From assembly GCA_016287565.1 (NCBI GenBank), contig JAEFAM010000020.1, positions 1-32,929 on the forward strand: a DNA stretch of 32,929 bases. Direction: 5' to 3'. Source of the stretch: Clostridia bacterium (GTDB lineage: Bacteria > Bacillota > Clostridia > UBA1212 > UBA1255). Shown one piece after another: positions 1 to 7,397 of the stretch; positions within the stretch are counted from its first letter, which is position 1; each line of letters starts with the position of its first letter. The notes under the pieces are model-generated. The model did not search any database. It had not been told where the DNA came from and saw nothing but the letters and a program-made list of their open reading frames with translations. Position numbers and translations under genes: made by a program.

Positions 1-1395
1 TACGGCCTTACAGGCGAGAAGAAGCTGCTCCGGTTCGCGGAACATATAGTGTCCTGCGGAGGCATCGACGGCGACAACATTTTCGAACTTGCCCGGCGGA
101 ACGAGATCGACCCGTACACTTATCCGGTGACGAAAGCTTACGAGATGATATCCTGCATGGAAGGATTGCTGGAATATGCCATCGTAACGAATAACGAGGG
201 ATACAAACAGGCTGTACACGATTTCGGCAAACGTGTGCTGACATCCGATTTCACAGTGATAGGCTCCGGGGGCATGACTCACGAACTGTTCGACCATTCA
301 TTCTTCCGCCAGAGCAGCATGGGCGTGTGCGAGATCGCCCAGGAGACCTGCGTCACCGTAACGATGATGAAATTCTTCGCACGGCTGTACGCCGAGTTCG
401 GAGATCCGGAGTTCGCCGACGCGTTGGAAAGGTCCTTCTTCAATGCATATCTGGGCGCCTTGAACACGGAAAAGCAGGTGGAGCCCAGGCTTAAAAAGAT
501 GGGCGGGAATATAATACCCGAATTCCTGCCTTTCGACAGCTACAGTCCCTTGACGCTGGGAAGGCGCGGAAGGCAGATAGGCGGTTTCATGGTATTCCCT
601 GAGGGCAATTATTACGGCTGCTGCGCCTGTATCGGCAGCCTGGGCGCCGCGGTCACCGGCCTGTCGTCGGTGAGGTGTCAAGAGGACAACGGGAAGTGTG
701 AATTATTCATAGATCATTTGATCCCCGGCGAAGCGCTCTTAGACCTTCCGGAAGGGCGGTTCGGTTTCAGGATCGAAACGGATTATCCTTACATCGGTAA
801 GGCGGACATCATTATCACGCTGCCGGTCGGGGAGAATGGCTGCTCCGGAGCGGATTGTCCGGCAGAGCCTCGGCCAGAGACCGTTATCAACGTGAGGATA
901 CCAGGCTGGTGCCGTAATTACCGCGTCGCGATAAACGGCAGCGCTAAGGAGCTGAAACAGGAGAAGGGACACGTTTCGCTGCGGGGAAGCTTCAAGGATG
1001 GAGACGTGATATCCGTTGAATTCGAGATAAGGCCCGAGATCGAACGCCCCGTGATATACGGGTCGGAGACAGTTGCCGGAGAGATTAGAGAACAGGATCC
1101 GCGGGCGAAAGAGCGGATATGCGTAAAATACGGAACGCTGGTATTGACCCCGGAACTTGAAGAGACGGCGGAAGGCTTTGACGCGCCGCTTCCTGCAGGT
1201 GCGTTCGATGAAGCTGCATTGTCTCGCTGCAACATACGCCCAGGCACTGTGGACAGGCTTCCCAAAGCGTCGGAACGTGCGCTTACGGCGGTCTTTAAAG
1301 ACAAAGACGGCAGGGAAGCCACGTTGTTTGACTATTCTTCCTGCGGCAAAAAATGGGACGGCAGACCGATAGGCCCCTGGTTCAGGATAAGATGA
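1..1395 (+). CDS. GH127-type (DUF1680) glycoside hydrolase, 5'-truncated by window edge
   Basis: The reading frame is open from base 1, so the N-terminus lies outside the window and 464 codons remain; family members usually have about 600-700 residues. GH127 enzymes include beta-L-arabinofuranosidases that use a zinc-bound cysteine as nucleophile. The expected landmarks are visible: an ETC motif at bases 343-351 (Glu and Cys zinc ligands) and a YYGCCACIG motif with adjacent cysteines at 619-624, matching the nucleophile/ligand Cys pair. The C-terminal half, from about base 680, looks like the beta-sandwich region, including a VNVRIPGWC-type stretch near 885. No signal peptide can be judged because the start is missing. 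The next gene has its own promoter, so this gene may end its transcript here. Family assignment is firm; the actual sugar substrate is inferred only. Confidence 0.85.
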   Translation, partial: YGLTGEKKLLRFAEHIVSCGGIDGDNIFELARRNEIDPYTYPVTKAYEMISCMEGLLEYAIVTNNEGYKQAVHDFGKRVLTSDFTVIGSGGMTHELFDHSFFRQSSMGVCEIAQETCVTVTMMKFFARLYAEFGDPEFADALERSFFNAYLGALNTEKQVEPRLKKMGGNIIPEFLPFDSYSPLTLGRRGRQIGGFMVFPEGNYYGCCACIGSLGAAVTGLSSVRCQEDNGKCELFIDHLIPGEALLDLPEGRFGFRIETDYPYIGKADIIITLPVGENGCSGADCPAEPRPETVINVRIPGWCRNYRVAINGSAKELKQEKGHVSLRGSFKDGDVISVEFEIRPEIERPVIYGSETVAGEIREQDPRAKERICVKYGTLVLTPELEETAEGFDAPLPAGAFDEAALSRCNIRPGTVDRLPKASERALTAVFKDKDGREATLFDYSSCGKKWDGRPIGPWFRIR

Positions 1396-1450
1396 CAACG
1401 CGGCGTCCCGAAAAAAGAGTTTGAAACGGTTTTCCGGTCGATTAACCGCC

Positions 1451-1479
1451 TTGCTAAAAACGCTCGATAATGTTACAAT
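1451..1479 (+). promoter_or_regulatory. Predicted SigA-type promoter for the ADP-ribosylglycohydrolase gene
   Basis: TTGCTA at 1451-1456, a 17-nt spacer and TACAAT at 1474-1479. TGT directly before the -10 box fits an extended -10. The start codon follows about 50 nt downstream. Confidence 0.6.
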
Positions 1480-1530
1480 AAAATATCAGATATCCGGCCT
1501 TTCGATCCGGATACGGAGGTTGAAACGGCA

Positions 1531-3492
1531 ATGGCTTACAGATGGAGAGATTTTACGGATAAAGTATACGGCTGCTGGCTGGGAAAATGCATTTGCGGCA
1601 CCATAGGAGCCCCTTACGAAGGGTACAAGGGCAGGATGGACGTGGATTTCACTCCCGAACTGTTCGCGGTGATGCTTCCCAACGACGACCTTGACCTTCA
1701 GGTGCTCTGGCTCAGCGTCATCGAGCAGGTAGGCCCCGATTTCTCGTCCCTGGATCTTGCCAAGGCGTTTTACGAAAAATATCCTCCTTCTCCCGGCGAG
1801 TATGCCACTTTCAAAAAGAATTTCGAGCTGGGTCTCAAACCGCCCTTTACGGGCAAGTTCAACAACGTTTTCTACCACGAGGGTATGGGCTGCCCGATAA
1901 GGTCCGAGATATGGGCCTGCATGGCGCCCCTGAACCCCAAAATGGCAGCGCAGCTGGCCGCAAAAGACGGTTGCCTCGACCACGACGGCGAATCCATCAT
2001 AGCAGAGCAATATCTCGCTGCAATGGAGTCTATGGCGTTCAACGACAAATATTCCCTGAGAGAGCTCGTGATCAAGTCTCTCAAGTACATCGACTCTTCG
2101 TCGAAATTCTATAAACTGGTAGGCGACGTGCTCCAGTGGTGCGAAGACTACGCCGATATCAACGCGGTATTCAGCCGCGTACTTCGCGACTACGGCCACA
2201 GCGACTGTACCAATATGTTCCAGAATATGGGCATCATCATAGCGGCGCTGTTGCTGGGCCACGAAGACCTTACCGCCACCACTATGCTGGCGCTGAACTG
2301 CGGCTTCGATACTGACTGCACCTGTGCCACCGTGGGAGCCATCATGGGCCTGCGGCTCGGCGGAGAAGCCATACTCGAAAAATACCAGATACCGGACCAG
2401 GAGTACAAACTGGGCGCGGAGATCACCAGGCGGTCGTACAGCGTGAAAGATCTGGCCGAGGACGTTGTCCGCGCGTCAATGCTTTTTGCCCCGAAAAACA
2501 ACAAATTCGACGTCAAGGACGTGCCGGAAGACATTCCTTCCGCCTTCGAACCCGCCGTGCCCCGTTTCCCTGTCAAAGTGGTTTTCACGTACCCCGACGG
2601 CAAACCGTCCGTACGCCCCGGCGACGTAAAGCAGATAAAGGTCAAACTTATCCCTTCCGGAAAGCAGATCGCAGAGGGAGGCACGGTCACGGTAACACCT
2701 CCCGAAGGATTTACGGTGAAACCTGCTGCTCAGAAGTTCAATTTCGGGTTGTTCAAGCCTGAACTGACGTTCACTCTCAGCGTTCCTAAAGACATCCCGG
2801 TGCTGATGGAAAAGAACATCCTCACCGTAAACGTGACTCTTAAGAAGGGCGAGACCCACGACTTCCAGTTCGGTTTCGTAGGAGACCAGGTCTGGAAAGT
2901 GTACGGACCTTTCTGGGAGAACGTCACGTACGTGGCTCCTCCCAAGGCAGGAGACAGCTATTACGCCGGGCTCGGCCCCGCCGCCACGGAGAATGAGGCG
3001 CTTACGAAGATGCGCCAGTTCCACCTGAATATGAAGGCGGATATGGATAAAGAATATCTGGAAGACCAGCTTCTGGGAGGCGGAGTGTTGTCAGAAGAGC
3101 TCCTGCAGGATCCCAAATACCAGGGCTTCCCGGCATATATCACCGGCGACCGGTTCAGTTTTTCGGATATCATGAAAAACACGATGCCCTGCGTGATCTA
3201 TATGGTGAAGGGACTGTTCGTGCCGGAGGACACGGTGGCGAACCTTCAGATAGGCCATTCCGACGCTTTTAAAATGTGGATCGACGGAGATCTGGTGGCA
3301 TACAGCGACGATACGGAGCACTGGACTCCCGAAAATATGCATATCAAGAACGTGCAGCTCCACAGAGGCAGCAACAGGATAGTTTTGAAGCTGGCCAGGA
3401 CTGCGGGCACCACCGATTTCAGCATCATCTTCACAAAAGGCGGTCCCTGCACGTCCCACTTCTCGGACTTCGGAAGCTTCCTGGGAGTTTGA
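1531..3492 (+). CDS. ADP-ribosylglycohydrolase-fold protein with C-terminal beta domains
   Basis: 653 residues. Residues 1 to about 310 form an ARH domain. There is an early acidic metal motif NDDLDLQ (D52, D53, D55), a DHDGES segment (D150-S155), and the family signature GFDTDCTCATVGA with D260 and D262, the site that binds two metal ions in ARH enzymes. ARH enzymes cleave glycosidic bonds to ADP-ribose or related groups. The remaining half is unusual. About residues 340-445 look like an Ig-like beta domain, and 450-653 resemble a PA14/galactose-binding-like sandwich, with a VIYMVKGLFVPEDT strand and a FKMWIDGDLVAY strand. There is no signal peptide, so it is probably cytoplasmic. The start is ATG with GGAGG at 1515-1519. 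Its neighbour is a GH127 glycosidase, which hints at a sugar substrate rather than ADP-ribosyl protein. The ARH fold is confident, the function is not. Confidence 0.8.
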   Translation: MAYRWRDFTDKVYGCWLGKCICGTIGAPYEGYKGRMDVDFTPELFAVMLPNDDLDLQVLWLSVIEQVGPDFSSLDLAKAFYEKYPPSPGEYATFKKNFELGLKPPFTGKFNNVFYHEGMGCPIRSEIWACMAPLNPKMAAQLAAKDGCLDHDGESIIAEQYLAAMESMAFNDKYSLRELVIKSLKYIDSSSKFYKLVGDVLQWCEDYADINAVFSRVLRDYGHSDCTNMFQNMGIIIAALLLGHEDLTATTMLALNCGFDTDCTCATVGAIMGLRLGGEAILEKYQIPDQEYKLGAEITRRSYSVKDLAEDVVRASMLFAPKNNKFDVKDVPEDIPSAFEPAVPRFPVKVVFTYPDGKPSVRPGDVKQIKVKLIPSGKQIAEGGTVTVTPPEGFTVKPAAQKFNFGLFKPELTFTLSVPKDIPVLMEKNILTVNVTLKKGETHDFQFGFVGDQVWKVYGPFWENVTYVAPPKAGDSYYAGLGPAATENEALTKMRQFHLNMKADMDKEYLEDQLLGGGVLSEELLQDPKYQGFPAYITGDRFSFSDIMKNTMPCVIYMVKGLFVPEDTVANLQIGHSDAFKMWIDGDLVAYSDDTEHWTPENMHIKNVQLHRGSNRIVLKLARTAGTTDFSIIFTKGGPCTSHFSDFGSFLGV

Positions 3493-3527
3493 CGGCAGGC
3501 GGCAGGCCATCGTACAGATCTGAATAA

Positions 3528-3544
3528 CGCGCGACGCGCGCGAC
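3528..3544. repeat. Alternating CG tract
   Basis: A 17-bp run of almost pure alternating CG (CGCGCGACGCGCGCGAC) lies 36 nt after the stop of the upstream gene and just before the next ribosome-binding site. It contains GACGCGCGCG, which recurs at 11937-11946. It could form a short hairpin or Z-DNA; no function is known. Confidence 0.4.
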
Positions 3545-3570
3545 AGAATATAAGAAAGGGGTATCTGAAT

Positions 3571-3798
3571 ATGGATATCAAAAAGATCGTAAGCGACATC
3601 GTAAACAAAGTTAAGAACGACCCTTCCATCGCGGCCAACTTCACCAAAGATCCGGTCAAGACGGTAGAAGGGCTCATCGGAGTCGATCTTCCTGCGGACC
3701 AGGTAAAATCCATTACCGAGAAAGTCCAGAAGGAGATCTCCGGCAAGGCCTCCGGACTGGGCGGCGTTGTAGACAAAGTGAAAGGTCTCTTCGGCTGA
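3571..3798 (+). CDS. 75-residue helical protein, leader-peptide-like
   Basis: A small protein with a good Shine-Dalgarno site (AAAGGGG at about 3555) and codon use like its neighbours, so it is probably expressed. Composition is rich in Lys, Asp, Val and Gly, with no Cys, Trp, Tyr, His or Arg. Residues 1-17 and 42-57 look like amphipathic helices. The centre, FTKDPVKTVEGLIGVDLP (24-41), resembles the helix-break pattern of Nif11/NHLP-type leader peptides of ribosomal natural products (a DP near the N-terminus and a GxxLP-like turn). A GLGG at 62-65 is followed by only ten residues. No modifying enzyme, peptidase or ABC exporter is nearby, so a bacteriocin role is not supported. It may simply belong to a short clostridial family of unknown role. 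It precedes the CNNM gene, with a structured 100-nt gap between. Confidence 0.6.
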   Translation: MDIKKIVSDIVNKVKNDPSIAANFTKDPVKTVEGLIGVDLPADQVKSITEKVQKEISGKASGLGGVVDKVKGLFG

Positions 3799-3822
3799 TA
3801 TGGACGTTTCTTCGGATGGAGA

Positions 3823-3862
3823 CGTTCCCGGACACCCTTATACGGGTGAAGCACGGGGAACG
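3823..3862 (+). promoter_or_regulatory. Two-tier RNA hairpin upstream of the CNNM gene
   Basis: The outer arms CGTTCCC (3823-3829) and GGGAACG (3856-3862) pair over 7 bp. Inside, CACCC (3833-3837) and GGGTG (3844-3848) pair over 5 bp around a TTATAC loop. No U-tract follows, so it is not a standard terminator. It may be a leader structure, a processing site or an RNA-stability element. Seen directly; role unknown. Confidence 0.4.
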
Positions 3863-3906
3863 GTCTTGAACAGAAAGGTCGAAAGACGCGGAAAGAGGTG
3901 CTGCAT

Positions 3907-5157
3907 ATGACCGAGATGATCATAATCATCTGTTGTCTCATTTGTTCGGCATTTTTTTCCGCTTCCGAGACCGCATATTCCACGTTGAACAAGAACCGCC
4001 TGAAGCTTATGGCAGAGGGAGGCAGGAAAGGCGCGTCAAGGGCTCTTAAGCTCTACGAGAACTACGACAGCCTGCTTTCCAGCATTCTGGTGGGGAACAA
4101 CATCGTCAATATCGCCCTGGCCTCCGCGGCTACGATCCTGTTTGTCCGGCTCATCGGAAACGCGGGCGCCAGCGTGTCGACGGCGGTGATCACCGTGGTG
4201 GTGCTGATATTCGGCGAGGTAACGCCCAAGAGCATTGCCAAGGACTACCCTGAAAGCTTTGCGGCCTTTGCCGCTCCGGCGCTCACCGTGCTGGTCGTAA
4301 TTCTGAAGCCGGTGAATTTCCTTTTCTCCGCCTGGAAGAAGCTTATCGGTAAGCTCTTCGGGTCCGACAGTTCCAAAAGCGTCACCCAGGAAGAACTGCT
4401 GCTGATGCTGGAGGAAGTGGAGAAAGAGGGCGCCATTGACCCAGGAGAGGGAGAACTCCTGGTGAACGCGCTGGAATTTGCCGAGAGCACCGCGGACGAG
4501 ATATTGACCCACCGGACGGAAATGAACGCGGTCAGCATCGACGAGGACAAAACCAGGATCGCCGAGATATTCGTAAGCAGCGGTTTTTCGAGGCTTCCGG
4601 TATACGAGGACGACCTGGACAACATCGTGGGCATCATCCACTATAAAGACTTTTTCACGCCCGAGGGCATCAGTCCCAAGCCCCTGGGAGAACTTATGAA
4701 GCCGCCCGTTTTCGTCAACGGCGGCGAAAAGATAGACGCGGTCCTGAAGCTTATGAAAAAGCACAAGACCCACATATGCGTGGTGGTAGACGAGTACGGC
4801 GGGACTTCCGGCATCGTCACCATGGAAGACATCATCGAAGAGCTGGTGGGCGAGATCTTAGACGAGCACGACGAGGAGACCCAGAATGTGCTGCCCGATC
4901 CCGAAGGCGGCTACATCGTCAACGGCCTTATGAACCTGGAAGATTTCGCGGACCGGTTCGGAGTCGAGCCAGATTCGGAGAACAATTCCGTGGGCGGCTG
5001 GGTAACGGAGATCCTGGGCCGTATACCTGAAAAGGGAGACGGATTCGAATTCGGCAAATTAAAGATCACCGTCGTCGAAACGGACGGCAGGAGAGTATCT
5101 AAAATAAAAGCAGAAATATCGGAAGATTTCAAGGAGGAAGAAGAAAATGAAAACTGA
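3907..5157 (+). CDS. CNNM/CorC-family (HlyC/CorC) membrane transport protein
   Basis: 416 residues. Domain order: an N-terminal DUF21 membrane region (residues 1 to about 150) with hydrophobic helices around 3-20, 60-80 and 92-110; a CBS pair at about 190-330, seen in HRTEMNAVSIDE, GFSRLPVYEDDLDNIVG and KTHICVVVDEYGGTSGIVT; and a C-terminal CorC/HlyC accessory domain (about 335-405, including NSVGGWVTEILGRIP). Family members transport, or regulate transport of, Mg2+ and other divalent cations across the plasma membrane. The start is taken at ATG 3907 because AGAGGTG (3894-3900) sits 6 nt upstream; an in-frame GTG at 3898 lies inside that site. The stop overlaps the next gene by 11 bp, implying co-translation with the lipoprotein. 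No promoter is obvious just upstream. Confidence 0.9.
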   Translation: MTEMIIIICCLICSAFFSASETAYSTLNKNRLKLMAEGGRKGASRALKLYENYDSLLSSILVGNNIVNIALASAATILFVRLIGNAGASVSTAVITVVVLIFGEVTPKSIAKDYPESFAAFAAPALTVLVVILKPVNFLFSAWKKLIGKLFGSDSSKSVTQEELLLMLEEVEKEGAIDPGEGELLVNALEFAESTADEILTHRTEMNAVSIDEDKTRIAEIFVSSGFSRLPVYEDDLDNIVGIIHYKDFFTPEGISPKPLGELMKPPVFVNGGEKIDAVLKLMKKHKTHICVVVDEYGGTSGIVTMEDIIEELVGEILDEHDEETQNVLPDPEGGYIVNGLMNLEDFADRFGVEPDSENNSVGGWVTEILGRIPEKGDGFEFGKLKITVVETDGRRVSKIKAEISEDFKEEEENEN

Positions 5158-5974
5158 ATTTAAGGCCGGAAAGGTAACGGCGGTCTGCCTTGCCCTGGTC
5201 ATGGCGGCCGCAATGCTGTGCTCCTGCGCCATCGGCGGAGGCAGCAAGTCCGGCAAGATCTCCAAGGACGACGCTTACGAACTTTATTTGAAAGCCATCG
5301 AAAACACGAAGGGCAACAGCTTCGAGATCGATTCCGTCAGCACAACGGATGCCGACGTAGATATGGGCTCCTACGGAAAAGTTCCCTCCAAGACCACCCA
5401 GACCGTAAAAGGCAAGATGGTAAAATATATGGATTCCGACATGGCCTTCGACGTCGATACCAAGATGACCGTCAACAGCAACGGATCCGTCACCGCTTCC
5501 ACCGCAAAAGTCGTCTTGACCAGGGACAAGGTCTACGTTAAGACCGACGGAGATACTGATTATACCGTTGCCGACAGAAACGATCCCAGCATGAGCTACG
5601 TCAACGACATCATCAAAGTCGGCGACGAGCAGATCACGAAGGACGTGTTCGAAGGCGCGACCATGGTCAAGTCCGCGGACGGCACCACCGCTATTTCTGT
5701 CCACATCGGCACACAGAAATATATCGAGCTCTTCAAAGACTCCGTTCAGAGCACGTTCAGCGCCATGGGCATCGACGGCCTGACTATCAAGACCGCCGAG
5801 ATGGACGTCACGTTCAAGATCGATAAAGAAGGCAGGATGATCTATTGCAAAGTTGACGGAAACGTTAAAATGGACGGCGAGATCTACGGCATTGCCGTAA
5901 AGATCGATTCCGATTCCGTAAATGAAGTTACTTATTCGAATTACGGCAGCGTTACCGTTACGGTACCCGGCTGA
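5147..5974 (+). CDS. DUF6612-like surface lipoprotein
   Basis: 275 residues. A basic N-terminus and hydrophobic stretch end in LCSC, a lipobox with the lipidated cysteine at C27. A Gly/Ser/Lys linker follows, then a beta-rich domain with repeated Lys-Asp-Tyr strands (for example KVVLTRDKVYVKTDG). This resembles clostridial DUF6612 lipoproteins and, more distantly, LolA/LppX-like lipid-carrier folds. The protein should be anchored on the outer face of the membrane. Its Shine-Dalgarno site AAGGAGG lies inside the end of the CNNM gene, and the two frames overlap by 11 bp, so the two proteins are likely made together. Function is unknown; an envelope stress or lipid/ligand-binding role is inference. 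Confidence 0.75.
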   Translation: MKTEFKAGKVTAVCLALVMAAAMLCSCAIGGGSKSGKISKDDAYELYLKAIENTKGNSFEIDSVSTTDADVDMGSYGKVPSKTTQTVKGKMVKYMDSDMAFDVDTKMTVNSNGSVTASTAKVVLTRDKVYVKTDGDTDYTVADRNDPSMSYVNDIIKVGDEQITKDVFEGATMVKSADGTTAISVHIGTQKYIELFKDSVQSTFSAMGIDGLTIKTAEMDVTFKIDKEGRMIYCKVDGNVKMDGEIYGIAVKIDSDSVNEVTYSNYGSVTVTVPG

Positions 5975-5984
5975 GAAGGTACCG
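5961..5984 (+). other. Inverted repeat around the lipoprotein stop codon
   Basis: CGGTACC (5961-5967) and GGTACCG (5978-5984) can pair over 7 bp, placing the stop codon in the loop. No U-tract follows. It may be a weak transcript-end or stability hairpin. Confidence 0.35.
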
Positions 5985-6005
5985 GATAATACGGGCCGGG
6001 ACCGC

Positions 6006-6060
6006 AGGCTTTATCGCCAAAGCGTTATCGCAAGGCTTTATCGCAACGGCGTTATTGCAA
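6006..6060 (+). repeat. Tandem TTATCGC repeats before the dehydrogenase-kinase operon
   Basis: Two 27-bp units, 6006-6032 and 6033-6059, share AGGCTTTATCGC and GCGTTATYGCA. Each splits into two 13-14-bp half units, giving four head-to-tail copies of a GsyTTATCGCaA-like core. The last copy (with TTATTGCAA) overlaps the -35 box of the predicted promoter. This is the arrangement expected for cooperative binding of a regulator, but no regulator is known. Confidence 0.7.
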
Positions 6061-6082
6061 TTTGATATGAAAGTGGTAAAAT
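6055..6082 (+). promoter_or_regulatory. Predicted promoter of the dehydrogenase-rhamnulokinase operon
   Basis: TTGCAA at 6055-6060, a 16-nt spacer and TAAAAT at 6077-6082. The start codon is at 6114 with GGAGG at 6102-6106. The -35 box is the end of the fourth upstream repeat, so a bound protein there would block or recruit polymerase. Confidence 0.55.
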
Positions 6083-6113
6083 ACGGCCAGAGATCAATTT
6101 TGGAGGTTGTTCT

Positions 6114-7376
6114 ATGAAAACGAAAGCAGTAAGAATGTATGGAAAAGAAGACCTGAGACTCGAAGAATTCGACCTTCCCGCCATTAAAGACGACGAGATA
6201 CTGGCGCATATCATCTCCGACAGCGTCTGTATGTCCACATATAAGGCAATGGAGCAGGGCACGGCTCACAAGCGCGTTCCCGACGATATCGCCGAAAAGC
6301 CTGTCATCGTTGGCCACGAATTCTGCGGTGAGATCGTGGAAGTGGGCAAGAAATGGGCCGACAAATTCAAGCCCGGCCAGAAGTTCTCCATCCAGCCCGC
6401 ACTCAACTACAAGGGCTCCCTGGCTGCTCCCGGTTATTCCTATCAGTACATCGGAGGCGACGCCACCTACGTAATTATCCCCAACGAAGTCATGGAGATG
6501 AACTGTCTCCTGAACTATACAGGCGAAGCTTTCTTCTACGGAAGCGTTGCCGAACCCATGTCCTGCATAGTCGGTACTTACCACGCCATGTACCACACCA
6601 CTCCCGGAAAGTACACCCATAAGATGGGCATCGTAAAGGGCGGAAACATGGCTATTCTTGCCGGCGTGGGACCTATGGGCATCGGCGCCATCGACTACGC
6701 CATGCATTGCCCCAGACGCCCCGGGCTGCTGGTGGTCACCGATATCGACCAGGCCAGACTCGACAGGGCCGCTTCCATCTATACTGTGGAAGAAGCCGCT
6801 AAAAACGGCGTGAAGCTGGTCTACGTGAACACCGCCACCACTCCCGACGCGGAAGCCTACATTATGGGCCTTACCGGCGGCAAGGGCTTCGACGACGTCA
6901 TGGTATTCGCTCCCGTCCGTCCCGTGGTCGAGATGGGCGACAGGCTCCTTGGAAGAGACGGCTGCCTGAACTTCTTCGCAGGCCCCAAAGCCGCTCCGTT
7001 TATGGCCGAGTTCAACTTCTACAACGTACACTACAACAGCTCTCACCTCGTGGGCACCAGCGGCGGCAACACCGCGGACATGATCGAATCCCTCGAGATG
7101 ATGAGCGACGGCAGACTGAACACCGCTTCCATGATCACCCACATCGGCGGCCTGAACGCGGTGGTGGATACCGTTATGAACCTGCCCAAGATCCCCGGCG
7201 GAAAGAAGCTCATCTACACCAACATCAACATGCCGCTTACCGCCATTGCCGATTTCGCCGAGCTGGGAAAGAAAAACAAACTCTTCAAGAAGCTTGACGA
7301 GATCTGCGCGAAACACAATTATCTCTGGAACGCCGAGGCCGAGAAGTACCTTCTGGCCAACGCGAAAGCCATCTGA
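6114..7376 (+). CDS. Zinc-type medium-chain alcohol/polyol dehydrogenase
   Basis: 420 residues. Typical medium-chain dehydrogenase layout: catalytic-zinc candidates C39 (in DSVCMSTYKA), H68-E69 (in VGHEFCGEIVEVG) and E147 (in AEPMSCI), then a Rossmann domain with GVGPMG at 184-189 for NAD(P). No CxxCxxC structural-zinc cluster is seen. It is longer than sorbitol dehydrogenase (about 350) and nearer in length to L-sorbose-1-phosphate reductase (SorE-like) proteins of about 410 residues. Such enzymes interconvert keto sugars or sugar phosphates with polyols. It starts 21 nt upstream of a rhamnulokinase and shares its promoter, so the substrate is probably a deoxy- or keto-sugar intermediate. 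The family is sure; the exact substrate is not. Confidence 0.85.
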   Translation: MKTKAVRMYGKEDLRLEEFDLPAIKDDEILAHIISDSVCMSTYKAMEQGTAHKRVPDDIAEKPVIVGHEFCGEIVEVGKKWADKFKPGQKFSIQPALNYKGSLAAPGYSYQYIGGDATYVIIPNEVMEMNCLLNYTGEAFFYGSVAEPMSCIVGTYHAMYHTTPGKYTHKMGIVKGGNMAILAGVGPMGIGAIDYAMHCPRRPGLLVVTDIDQARLDRAASIYTVEEAAKNGVKLVYVNTATTPDAEAYIMGLTGGKGFDDVMVFAPVRPVVEMGDRLLGRDGCLNFFAGPKAAPFMAEFNFYNVHYNSSHLVGTSGGNTADMIESLEMMSDGRLNTASMITHIGGLNAVVDTVMNLPKIPGGKKLIYTNINMPLTAIADFAELGKKNKLFKKLDEICAKHNYLWNAEAEKYLLANAKAI

Positions 7377-7397
7377 AATTATTGACCGGGAGGCCGA

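Noticed and set aside
3571-3798. A bacteriocin or RiPP cluster
   Set aside because: No modification, protease or export genes are in the window; the resemblance is limited to a leader-like pattern.
6006-6060. CRISPR-like array
   Set aside because: The units are 13-27 bp with no unique spacers and no cas genes nearby; it reads as promoter repeats.
5958-7316. 452-codon open frame on the minus strand
   Set aside because: It lies opposite the well-conserved dehydrogenase gene, has a biased His/Val/Gly composition and resembles no family. It is an antisense shadow.
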